Assembly: GCF_018687715.1 (NCBI RefSeq)
Contig: NC_056765.1
Coordinates: forward strand, 7,304,501 to 7,368,500
DNA: 64,000 bases
Source: Carya illinoinensis
Lineage: Eukaryota > Streptophyta > Magnoliopsida > Fagales > Juglandaceae
Direction of reading: 5' to 3'
In this document: piece after piece, positions 22,716-33,029 of the stretch
Numbering within the stretch: position 1 is the stretch's first letter
How the letters are laid out: each line of letters opens with the position of its first letter
Notes under the pieces: model-generated
Told to the model about the DNA's origin: nothing
The model's database searches: none
Seen by the model: the letters and a program-made list of their open reading frames with translations, nothing else
Position numbers and translations under genes: made by a program

Positions 22716-23934
22716 CTGTGATTACTCCAGCATCATGGGTCGCTGGTGCCTCATCATCCACCTCTCCGGGTGTGACAGCATAAACCCGAGCTTGCACTGT
22801 TTGCCTCGGGTTGGTCCTTCCACCGCGCCTACCTCCACGGTTTCCTTGGGCTATTCTTGTACATTCTCGGGCAATGTGACCCTGCTGGCCACAATTATAA
22901 CATCGAACCCCACCAGAAGGGCACTCACCCACATGGGCTCTATTACAAACTCTGCAAACAGGTACACGTCCTCCCATGCGAACACTTGAGGATGCTTGCG
23001 GTCGAATCCCGGTCCGCTGAACAAACTTCTGAGGCGAACCCGAGCTGCTTCCTTCACCAGAAAAACTCCGCCTCTTTTGCCCTGGAGGGGAGCCCATACT
23101 CAGATTATTTTCCCGCTCTATAAGGGTGGCCACATCCACTAACTCCTGAAAAGTGGATATCCGATGGCTGACCACCAAACGGCGTATATCAGGGCGTAGT
23201 CCCTCCTGGAAACGCTTTGCTCGCAACTCCTCTGTGACAACAAGGTGGGGAGCAAAACGCTCAAGTTCTATGAACCTCCGGGCGTATTGTTCCACTGTTG
23301 CGCCCCCTTGGACCAGATTGGAGAACTCTCTCGCCTTTTGCTTTCTTACCGATGCGGGAAAGAAGCGGTCATTGAACTCCTTCTTGAAACGCTGCCAGGT
23401 CACCGCAGCGAAAGATCCCAATTCAGATTCCAGCATCACCCTCCTGGTATCCCACCAATCAGAAGCGATACCTTGCAAGAGATAGCTGGCGTAGAGTACT
23501 TGCTATGCTTCAGTGCAACCACACACCTCAAAGGTTTTCTCCAGATCTTTGATCCATTTTCCAGCCCGAAGTGGATCTTCATTTCCAGTGAAGTGTGGAG
23601 TCCGATGCGCTAGGAAGCGCTCATAGGTGCACCCGGCTTGCACCATGCTACTGGACCCTCCTGGATACATCCAAGGTCCTCCCTGATATGGCCAAGGACC
23701 TCCTGGTTGTGGCCAATACCCTCCTTGTTGTGGACAAGGCCCTCCTTGTGGTGGCCAAGGGCCCCCTTGTTGTGGCCAAGGTCCTTGTGGTGGCCAAGGC
23801 CCTGGCTGTTGTGGCCTAACGTTCTGCTGCATAAACTCCGTCATCTGCCGTATTGCTTCGGCTATGGAGTCATCCCTGGAGGTATTGTCCTGTGGTTCCT
23901 GAGTATTTTTCCTTGGTCTCCCTGGTCTTCCCAT
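22716..23934 (-). CDS. gag: Gag of the Ty3 element, with one in-frame stop
   Basis: The chosen start is the ATG at 23934, reading MGRPGRPRKNTQEP; the open frame reaches further upstream but that part is hydrophobic and lies in the leader. The N-terminus has an AT-hook-like GRPGRPRK. A Pro/Trp/Gly/Gln repeat region follows (about residues 43-95, units such as GGPWPPQ). The capsid-like gag domain spans about 23560-23150. An in-frame TAG at 23505-23503 breaks it. Two zinc knuckles follow: a shortened CRVCNRAHVGEC and a canonical CYNCGQQGHIAREC at 22902-22861. Gag builds the cytoplasmic particle and binds element RNA. Unspliced, the frame ends with TAA at 22707-22705, 11 bases past the proposed splice donor. 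Confidence 0.9.
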
Positions 23935-24211
23935 TTTCTTGACACAACACCACTCTTGACCCTCCTTTAAGAAAACAAATAAAACCATCATAAAACCAAC
24001 AAAAACAAAACAACACAACACAGCAAGAAGCAAAAGAAACCGGCATGTTAAAACATAACTAAATAAAATAAAAACAAGCAAACAAACTCAAACAGATAAA
24101 CAAATAAAACAAATCAAATAACAACTTTACTTAACATAAATTTTAAAACACAAACTTTAAAAACATTCTGGTACCACCTACGGGACATGTGGTTTTACCC
24201 AAAGCCAAACC

Positions 24212-24223
24212 GCTCTGATACCA
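24212..24223 (-). other. tRNA primer-binding site (initiator Met type)
   Basis: On the minus strand TGGTATCAGAGC begins two bases after the 5' LTR ends. This sequence is complementary to the 3' end of plant initiator methionine tRNA, the common primer of plant LTR elements. Confidence 0.9.
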
Positions 24224-24225
24224 CC

Positions 24226-26644
24226 TGTGACGCCCCCAAATCCCCACTCTCGAACACAGGGAAATCGAGACGTCCGGATGGTGACAACCCGGATCACCAT
24301 CCTATCGACGGGTGCCAAGTGTGTGCAAAAGCAACAAATGAGCACAAGATAAACGCAGCGGATAACGAAGGTCATTAAACTAGGTACCAGAATTTTTTTC
24401 TTAACATAAAACAGGCTGTTTAAAACATACGTAGCTAAAATATTACAAAAACCTCAAATACAGATTTAAATCAAATATAAAACATAGCATCAACAACCCG
24501 GCGGAGCCGCATCCTCGGGCTCAGCCTCCTCCTCCTCGTCCTCGAACTCTGCACCAAAAGCTACGGAACCAAAATGGTTCCGCAGGTAAGTATAACCCAA
24601 ACACTACCAGATAAAAACACATATAACCCAAACAACATGAATGCAAGATCAACCCAAAAACACATGCCCCGCAAAACACATTTTTACCACGCACGCCAAA
24701 AACCCATTTGGCCCACAAAACCTCCATAAAGCCAAACCTCGCCATTATCCCCGATAATGGCCCAAATCACCATTTTCCCAGAAAATGGATCATAACCGAA
24801 AACCACACCACAACCCGCTCTGTATGCACCATGATCTCCCCTAGGGATCATCCGCACACCCTGGCTCAGTGCCACACCGTAGAGAACGGCTACGCCTGTG
24901 ACACCTAAACGAGTGATGCCCAGACTCACGTCACACGCGCGAACCATCTGGGCCATCCTCTAGCCCTCGCCAGCGAAAGGCCACGGAGCCGGTGAATAGA
25001 GCGATGCCTAGACTCGCGCCTTGCGCGTATCGGGCTAGACCCATCCTCTAATTTCCGCTCCTGTCATCGCCCAGCGACAACTCAGCGGACATCACTCAGT
25101 ATTAACCACTCCCGAGTGACCAGAGGAGTTCCGATTACGCATACACTATGATCTCCCCTAGGGATCATCCGTATACATGGCTCTGTACCACACCGCAGGT
25201 AACGACTGCGCATGTGGCACCTAAACGAGTGATGCCCAGACTCACGACACAAGCGCGAACCATCTGGGCCATCCTCTAGTCCCCGCCACTAGAAGGACCA
25301 CGGAGTCGACACGACATCGTTACCATATCGTGCGATCCGGTCGTCGCCCTGCGACAACCCAGGGGATGTCACTCAGTATTATCCGCTCCCGAGTGACCAG
25401 AGGAGCTCCACCGTGATAATAACCCATCCCGGCTTGGGCTCGTGAGACACACGCAACCAACAACCAAAAACGCCGATAAACATGAAACACTCAAATAAAA
25501 TAAAATGCACATGCACGCAATTAAAATGCATAAATATCCAATATGCAACGCACGCCACACGGCACAACCCAAATCAACCAAACACAACCAACCAAACAAA
25601 CACTCCGTCCTCAATCCATCCGACCCCCGAAACTCCTCGGACTCAGTCCGGAATCAACAACCAACAACAGATAAATAATTGAAAGAGCAATATATATTAA
25701 AATCTGAAAATAGGGTTTGGAAAATACTTACAGCGCTATATGGCAATTTTAGAAAACAAGCGGCGTTGCAAACGGTGGAAAAACAGCAACGTCACAGTGA
25801 AAATTCATTGTGGCCGTGGGTTTGAAAAACCCACTTTTGAACGGGGACAAACTAGGACACGAGATTGATAGGGGATGGTCAAAGGATGATTGTGAAGCTA
25901 TTGAAAGTGACGGACGGCCGTGGGTGGCGGCGGAATCGCCGGAAATGGCCGAAAATAGCAAATCGGAAAACAAGCTCGTAGGAGCTGCTCCGGTGGTCGT
26001 TGGAGGCCGGAAATGGGTGGGTTAGGACGGCAAGGGACCGGTGATGAAGTGGTGAAGAAATGGTGGCCGGAGGTGGAGCGACGGCGGTGGATCGGAGTGA
26101 AATCCGTGCGGCCTTGTTGGGCTTTTTCCGGCCAAATGGACGGCCGGTTGGGGGTGGCTTTCGGAGGGGTGGTGCGCCGGAGGGAGGGGGAACTTTTGGG
26201 ACCGGTGGGGGTCCGGTTGGTGGCCGGACGGCGATGGGCTGGAAGAGAGAGAGAGCCGGCGCGAGGGAGAGGGAGGAGAGAGAGAGAACTCAGGGGGGGT
26301 CCGAACGCGGGGAGAGAGAAGAGAGAAAAGAAAAAGAAAAAAAAGAAAAAAAGAAAGGAAAAAGAAAAGAAGGGAAAAAGAAAAAAAAAAGAAAAAGAGA
26401 AAAAGGAAAAAAAAGATGTGAAAAGAAATGAGGTTCAATCCTCACTCCGGGAAAACGAAACAAACCGCCAAAAAAGATTAAAACCACAAAACAACTAAAA
26501 GAAATAAAACACAACCTCAAATAAACTAAATTAAATTAAAAACCAAATTTTAAAACGCAAATAAATTAAAATAAATAGCTAATATATTAATTAAAATAAA
26601 AACAAATATTTCAGCGAAAATACACCCAAAAACGGGTCATCACA
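24226..26644 (-). repeat. 5' LTR of the Ty3 element
   Basis: In element orientation it starts TGTGATGACCCG and ends GGGGGCGTCACA. It contains a purine/pyrimidine-biased tract (about 26250-26420), two diverged internal units of roughly 300 bp carrying ATGATCTCCCCTAGGGATCAT, and a pair of perfect hairpins at 24742-24788. Open frames across the purine tract are low-complexity by-products. Confidence 0.95.
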
Positions 26645-26649
26645 TTTAG

Positions 26650-26773
26650 TCTTATATATAGGCATGGTATGAAGAGCAGTTTGACATCTCATAGAGATCA
26701 CAACGATTCCACTAGGCTTAATCGAAGCTCTGGTGCAACTTTACATATGCAAAAAGAGTTACAATGGTTTAAG
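26650..26773 (+). pseudogene. Ankyrin/PGG gene copy B, penultimate exon, second part
   Basis: Continuing the frame interrupted at 16694, this reads LIYRHGMKSSL, then TRLNRSSGATLHMQKELQWF, the conserved end of this exon in ITN1-like genes, followed by a GT donor at 26774. No stop is present. The last ankyrin repeat is poorly conserved, which fits relaxed selection. A 708 bp AT-rich intron follows (26774-27481). Confidence 0.75.
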
Positions 26774-27481
26774 GTCATCTCTCTCTCTCTCTCTCTACCC
26801 GGCATGTTTTCTTTTTCTCTCTTTTGGTAAGTAAGTTTTTCTTATTCTAAAAATGAAACAAGATACACAACAAACGCAATATAAACTACTAACCATGAAT
26901 GCTAACGACAACCCTTTTTTCCTTCAAGAACACACCATACCTAAACATATGGGTTGAGATGTTCTCCAACTCTAGGTCTAACTTGGATGGTCTAATTTCT
27001 TAAAAGAAAGACATAATAATAAAAGTGTGAAATTCATATTGTACAACATATAGTCTCATGCATGCTATACACCATCTCTCTCTCTTAACCCTTAGTAGTT
27101 AATCCCCATCACAATCTTTCTCTTCCCCTCTCTCGTTAGAATTGGTCTTCTAATCATTCCTTGTCTTTTTATCCTTTTCAATTTACACATTTGAAATACA
27201 TATATATTATATCTGCACACAAAAATATTTTAATGAAATAAAAAATAATAAATTCAAATTATGTAGTTTTAGAAGTAAAGTTTTAAGATAAAAATCGCAT
27301 ATATATATATTTAGCCGCTAGGTTTCTACTTAATTTATTCAAATTATGTGTTCGTACTTGAAAGCTTGAAAATAATGACTTATATATATATATTATTTTG
27401 TGTAAGATTAGGTTTTTGGTCTTTCTAATATTACCCACAGTTAAGTAATTGATTTTGGCAGCATTCTTTTAACAAATGCAG
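26774..27481 (+). other. Intron of ankyrin/PGG copy B
   Basis: Begins GT after the QWFK codons and ends ATGCAG before EVEKIV. AT-rich, with a CT run near 26783. No other feature is seen. Confidence 0.7.
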
Positions 27482-28097
27482 GAGGTGGAGAAAATTGTCA
27501 ACCCCAATCTTAAAGTAGGTACTAACAAAGATAATTTAACTCTACGACAACTGTTTACAAAGAACCATGAGGACATAATGGAAAAGGGAGAGAAATGGAT
27601 GAAGGACACAATATCATCATGTACAGTGGTGGATGCTCTAATTGTTACCATTATGTTTAATGTAGCTTTTTACGGTTCCAGGTGGTTATGACCAAACTAT
27701 AGGCTTTCCAATATTCTTAAAGAAGACATCGTTTATGGTCTATATAATATTCAATACAATATTGTCCCTTTATTTTACCTCAACTTTGGTTTTGATGTTT
27801 TTTGGAAATTTTCGCATTATGTTATGCAGAAGAAGATTTTATTAAGTCTTTGCTGAGAAAGATGATTCTAGGTCTTTCTGCCTTTTTCTTATCTATTGCA
27901 ACCATGATGATAACCTTCTCTGATGCTCTTTTAATAATGCTACGTGACCAATTACCGATTGCAATTCCTCTCATTTGTTTCATTAGTGTTCCGACGGTCA
28001 CCTCCGCAGGATTCAGTTCCCATTTTCAAAAAATCTGTTCATGTTGACCTATTTTCCAGGCATCTTCAATAGGAAGATGAAGCTTGATTTTAAGTAA
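27482..28097 (+). pseudogene. Ankyrin/PGG gene copy B, last exon (PGG domain), frameshifted
   Basis: After an ATGCAG acceptor the frame reads EVEKIVNPNLKVGTNKDNLT, then GEKWMKDTISSCTVV and the first membrane segment. One extra base near 27671-27674 shifts the frame just before the PGG motif, so the original frame hits TGA. The next stretch (VPGGYDQTIGFPIFL) is in a second frame, and a further shift near 27790 moves to the frame of YAEEDFIKSLLRKMILGLS and MITFSDALLIML. The homologous terminal stop is TAA at 28095-28097. At least two frameshifts make it a pseudogene. Compared with copy A it keeps more of the exon start and has different lesions, so the two copies decayed independently. Confidence 0.8.
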
Positions 28098-28260
28098 TCC
28101 ATCGCGCGTGCAATATGGTGTTTTGCAATATAAACTAAAGATCTCTTCGATGGCTGGTAAAACAAGAGATTGCATGCTTCTAGCTGGCTTGAGGATACAA
28201 GGAAGAAGGCTTGAAGTTTGTGCCGCTCAAAATAATAGAGATTCATAACTTTCTTCATTA

Positions 28261-28265
28261 TCTCA
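28261..28265. repeat. Target-site duplication TCTCA (partner at 30639-30643)
   Basis: Perfect 5 bp repeat directly outside TGTTATAACC at 28266 and GACGTCACA at 30638. The single-copy form is at 4966-4970. Confidence 0.95.
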
Positions 28266-30638
28266 TGTTATAACCCGTTTTTACGTGTATTTTCACTGAA
28301 GGGTTGTTTTTAATTTAATTAATATATTGGTTTATTTATTTTAAATTAATGTATTTTAAATTGGTTTTAATTTATTTGATATCGTGTTTAATTTATTTTA
28401 GTCGTTTTACGATTTTTAATATCGTTTTCGGCGGATTTGTTTTTGGTTTCCGGAGTGAGGATTGGACCTCATTTCTTTTCTTTTCTCTTTTTCTTTTTCC
28501 CTTTTTGCTTTTCTTTTTCTTCTTTTCTTTCTTTTTCTTCTTCTTTCTTCCCCGTTTCCCCTCTCCCGCGCGCTGCCCCTTCTTTTTCCCCTTACCGTCG
28601 CTGCCACTTCGGCCGCCCATCGCGCCACCTTCCGGCAGCTGTGTTGTACACCACCCCCACCATTCTCTTCCCCTTCCACCAGAGATCATCCCCACCAATT
28701 TTCAGAGCCATCGGACCAGCTGTTAGCCGCCACGAGCCCCTGGAAGTCACTGCACCTTCTCTATTTTTTCCCTTGTCGCCGGTTGCTTTTGCAGCCCAGA
28801 ACCGTCGCTCGCCGGCGGCGTGGCCTACACCACCCACCCATTTTCTTCCCCTCTCACTGGTGAACATCCCCACCAAGTTTCACCTCCATCCGAGCCACCG
28901 TTAGCCACCACGAACTCCTCCAAGTCATACGATTTTTCACCGATTCCGGCGCCGTCGCACCACTTTCGGCCACCATCTCTTCACAGCTTCTTCCCCTACC
29001 TCTTGCCGACCTAAACCACCCATTTCCGGCCTTGATCCGTTGCCGGAGCAGCTCCCACGAGCTCAACTCCGTTCAGCCCCTTTTTGGCCTTCGACCGCCA
29101 TTTCCACCACCACCCACGGCCAAAACTCGTTTCCCTTAACTTCATAAATATCTCAAGGCCATTCCCTATCAATCCCAAGCTTTGGTTTGTCTCCGTTCGA
29201 AAATGGGTAATTTATTACCCACAGCCACAGTGTAAATTACACTGTTACGTTGCTTTTTTTCCGCCGTTTGCAACGCCGCGAGCTTTCTAAAAATACCATA
29301 TAGCGCTGTAAGTACTTTCCAAACCTTACTTTTAGATTTAAATATATTTTACTCATACAATAAATATTTATCTGTTGGTTGACTGATTCCGGACTGAGTC
29401 CGAGGAGTTCGGGGGTCGGATGGATTGAGGACGGAGTGCTTCGTTATGTTTGTTTGTGATTTGGTTGGTTATTCATGCCATGAAGTGTGCGTTGCATATT
29501 GCATATTTGTGCATTTTATTTTAATCGAGAAAATCCCGTTTTATTGGCGTAAATGGTTTTTGGGTGCGTGTGTCTCACGAGCCCAAGCCGGGATGGGTTA
29601 TTATCTCGGTGGAGCTCCTCTGGTCACTCGGGAGTAGATAATACTGAGTGACATCCCCTGGGTTGTCGCAAGGCGACGACCGGATCGCACGATACTGTAA
29701 TGCTGTCGTGTCGACTCCTTGGTCCCTAGAGTGGAGGGAATTAGAGGAGGGCCTGGCCAGGTACGCGCGAGGCGTGAGTCTGGGCATCGCTCGTTTAGGT
29801 GTTACATGCGTAGTCGTTACCTGCGGTGTGGCACAGAGCCAGGGTGTGCGGATGATCCCTAGGGGAGATCATGGTGCATGCATAACCAGATTGTTTTTAT
29901 GGTTTTCGGATGTAGGCCATTTTCTGGGAAAATGGCGAGGTTTGGTTTTCGAGGCTTCTGATCCATTTTCTGGGAAAATGGTGGTTTGGGCCATTATCTG
30001 GGATAATGGCGAGGATGTACTGGATCCATTTTCTGGGAAAATGGTGGTTTGGGCCATTATCTGGGATAATGGCGAGGATGTACTGAGGCTTCTAATCTAT
30101 TTTCTGGGAAAATAGTGGTTTGGGCCATTATCTGAGGTAATGGTGAGACTTGGTTTTAAGCAATATGTTTTTGTGGGCCAAATGGGTTTTTTGGCGTGCG
30201 TGGAAAAATTATGATTTTATAGCGCATGTGCATTGGTTTTTCTTTCATGCATATTGTTTGAATTTTATATATTTTTATCTAGTGGTGTTTGGATTTTACT
30301 TACCTGCGGCACCATTTTTGGTTCCGTAGATTTTGGTGCAGAGTTCCAGGATGCGGCTCTGCCAGAGTTCTGAGTGGAGTTTATGTTTTCTTTTTGGCTT
30401 TGATATAATATTTGTGTTTTGTAATATTCTATTCTATATGTTTTGAACAGCGTTGTATTAAACAAGAAAAAAATTCTGGTACTTAGTTATTGACTTTGCT
30501 TTTCGCTGTGTGTTTCTTGTGCACTTTCGTGGCTTATCCACACACTTGGCACACGTCGATAGGGTGGTGACCCGTGTTGTCACCATCCGGATGTCTCGAT
30601 TTTCCCGGGTCCGTATGTGGGAATTTGGGGACGTCACA
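28266..30638 (+). repeat. Solo LTR of a Ty3 family related to the 9.95 kb element (2373 bp)
   Basis: It starts TGTTATAACCCG and ends GGGGACGTCACA. It is homologous along its length to the 2.4 kb LTRs but clearly older and in the opposite orientation. It includes the T/C-rich tract (about 28460-28560, the complement of the GA tract), one copy of the roughly 300 bp unit where the full-length element has two, and an enlarged hairpin array. No internal region or second LTR is present, so it is a solo LTR left by recombination. A 155-codon frame (29648-30115) lies in the repeat region and is probably spurious. Confidence 0.92.
29917..30143. repeat. Array of perfect hairpins inside the solo LTR
   Basis: Seven short hairpins occur in a row. 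They are of two alternating types: CCATTTTC-TGG-GAAAATGG and CCATTATC-TGG-GATAATGG, with one or two mutated members near the end. A roughly 64 bp unit holding one of each type is directly repeated (about 29970-30095). The full-length element's LTRs have only one hairpin of each type. Confidence 0.85.
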
Positions 30639-30643
30639 TCTCA

Positions 30644-31657
30644 CAAGTTTAAGGGCTTGAGAGAAAATTTAAAGATTTCCTGTTTGGTAGGAATTTGTGT
30701 TTAGTGTGCTTTGTAAGACTCGGATGTATTAAGATTTTAGGTGTTAGTGTTTTTTGTTATCACTACCACTCTCCAATCCACTTTTTGCTTCCCATTGCAA
30801 GGATTTCGATAGTCCAATGAAAAATAGTCCTTATTTTTTTTTTTACTCATTTAAAACTAATGAAAATTAAAATATAAAATATAAAAGAAATTGAAATGAA
30901 GAAGATAAAATGAGGGAGAGAGACTTTGAGAGCCACATCTTTGTTATTCTCAATTGTGGTTTTTATTTATTTGTCAGGCTTCACACCATTTAGTCCAAAT
31001 TATTTACCAATAAATATTCTAAATAGCTTTAAAATTCTGAATATTAAATATTAGACTATCATTGTGAATGTAGGGTCCTTATATTAAAAAGCTCAGTTAA
31101 TGTCATTGTCAATGCAGGATTCTTTGGATAGAAACTTGAAGATCTTCATGTTTCTATTTGGTCTGGTCTGCTCATTGAGTTTTAGAAGTTTTCTTTATTT
31201 CTTGTTGTAGTTTTTATTTGTTAACATAGGTTCTGCTTTAATAGCCTTTTGCATTTGCTTTTTCATGTTTCTAAGTCTATGTCTTGGATTATGTCTCTAA
31301 TATGAGTTTTTTTTTTCCTTTTCTCATAAATTATGGTTAGAAATCTGGCATTATGTAGTCAGACAATTGTGTAATTGCTTTATGTATTGTAATATAATGT
31401 AAAATGTGTAGTTTTTTCCTTTTATGTAAGAGGTTTCAATACTATTTTTATTTTATATTTTGTAGAAAATTATAATTTCCGCCACAAATAACCGAAAATG
31501 TTCACTATATTTGCAACAAAAAATTTATTGCCGCAAGATACCTTTTGTGGCACTTCTTTCATGACCATAGAAAAATGGATGTATTAGTTTGAGGCAAAAT
31601 AATAAGTTATATTTTGTGCGATAGTGAGGGTAGCAAATAGTTGTATTTCTTGAGGCC
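30644..31657. other. Copy B 3' flank then AT-rich spacer
   Basis: 30644-30760 continues the 3' flank shared with copy A. The rest is AT-rich with no gene. Around 31470-31600 there are GCCGCAAGATACC and TTTGTGGCACTTC phrases like those of decayed CACTA ends, without a definable boundary. Confidence 0.5.
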
Positions 31658-31672
31658 AGTATCCAACTACAG

Positions 31673-33014
31673 GGGTGAAAATAACACTCTCTAGTGAGAG
31701 AAACTCCCCCATCTCTCTAGAGAACAAAAACAAAAACCTCCGAAGAGGGAGGCGGGAGCCTCGGCTCCTCCCTCCCTCCCTCCCTTGTTTATTTTCATTT
31801 TGTTTTTCTTTTGTTGTTTGTGACATTGTGTGTGTTTAGGTACTTAAAATAAGGCTTTCGGTGGTTGTTTTATGGTGGCTTAAGGGCTCAAGGAACCATC
31901 TCTGCTTCGGAAACTAGCTCTGGTTTCATGGAGCTGTGTTTGTCCTGAGCAGTCGCTCGTGCATCACAAGCCGTCACGAACCTTGGGCGACCTCATGGGG
32001 ATAAAGTGCACGAAGGTAAGCGATGTAGTCCGTTGGTTGAGGAGAGCACCAGAGCTCGGACTCAGGCCCTCGGCGAAGCCATCCGCGGAGCCAAACTTTA
32101 GAGCTGATGAAGGGGCTCTGTTTTCAGCTAGGAAAACAGAGATAATCGAGCTGGGGTACTGGCTGCTTCGGTGATGCAAAGGACTGGGTTGCAGTAGACG
32201 TAGAGGAGCAGGAGAACGTGGGGTGCAGACTAGGTTGTAGCAGACTGGGTTGCAGAAAACAAAGAGGCTAGCTCACGTATACGAGCCGCATGCAGAGCAG
32301 ATCGGTGGAGTCAAACCGAGGGGCTACCAAAACAAGACAAGCCACCTGCACAATGGACCAACGAGCATGCACGTCGACTGGAATGGATGGCCTTTATTTG
32401 CAGTGGTGAAGAAAGAAGACGCAAGAGGAAAAAGGAAAGAAGAAGGTGGCGGCAGCTAAAAGTTTACGATGAAGCCCTAAGAGGAGAGATCCATTTGTAT
32501 GGGCTGGGCCTTTTTTTTGGTTTCGACTGGGCCATATATTTTAATAGCCATTTTGTCATTTTTTTGTGTTTGTATTTTTATGTATTTGCAGAACTGTTGT
32601 TTTTTAGTTTAATTTTCAAAATAAAAGAAATAGTCTATTGGACTTGATGTCCATAGTAATAATGTCTCACTCCTCATTTGGAGGAAGGTAGGTGAAAGTA
32701 CTTCTCCTCCTTAGGAAGAGGGAGTGTGGTTGTACTTCTCTTCCGTAGGAGGTAGGAGCGTGTTTGTACCTCTCTTCTTTTGAAAGAGGTCGTTTAGTTC
32801 TGTTTTAACAGAGCGCTTTCTCTATTGACTTTTGTCATAAAAGAATTTATAGAAGTTAAGACAATATCCGTCACAAAGAAATTTGTTGGCGGGAGAGCTC
32901 CTAACAGATGAGTAGTTTGGCTAGTAATTTGGGTTTTCCTGTATTAATTAGTCACAGATGTAACTTCAGTTTCATTGAATGAAATGAAGTCTATTTCAAA
33001 AAAAAAAAAAAAAA
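31673..33014 (+). mobile_element. Non-LTR retroposon without coding capacity, poly(A) and 14-15 bp target duplication
   Basis: The segment is bounded by the direct repeat AGTATCCAACTACAG (31658-31672) and GTATCCAACTACAG (33016-33029). It ends in a 17-base A run after TGAATGAAATGAAGTC. It starts GGGTGAAAATAACACTC. Poly(A) plus a long target duplication is the mark of LINE-driven insertion. The 1.34 kb body has GC-richer parts (31735-32460) and three imperfect repeats of a CTTCTC(T/C)TCC..TAGGA phrase near 32690-32790. No reverse transcriptase is found. It could be a LINE with UTRs only, a SINE-like element or a retroposed transcript. Confidence 0.7.
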
Positions 33015-33029
33015 GTATCCAACTACAGA

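Larger units (their letters stand above)
16695..26644 (-). mobile_element. Near-complete Ty3 LTR retrotransposon, 9.95 kb
   Basis: In minus-strand order: 5' LTR (26644-24226), primer site, gag, a candidate intron, pol (protease, reverse transcriptase, RNase H, integrase, chromodomain-like tail), polypurine tract, 3' LTR (19112-16695). The LTRs are about 2.42 kb each and differ, by eye, at roughly twenty to twenty-five positions (about 1%), mostly transitions, so the insertion is fairly recent. The target duplication is perfect. The reading frame carries five in-frame stops (near 23503, 21230, 21092, 20594 and 19280), so this copy is not autonomous as it stands. Chromovirus (Tekay-like) placement is inferred from domain order and the C-terminal tail. 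Confidence 0.95.

Noticed and set aside
22705..22720. Programmed ribosomal frameshift between gag and pol
   Set aside because: The gag stop is about 85 bases upstream of the protease homology and no slippery heptamer is obvious, so an intron explains the join better; not fully excluded.
22368..24378. Plus-strand frames of 62-122 codons opposite gag and pol
   Set aside because: Shadows of the minus-strand gag-pol; no independent support.
29648..30115. 155-codon frame in the solo LTR
   Set aside because: It translates the tandem unit and hairpin repeats and is not conserved as a frame in the related LTRs.
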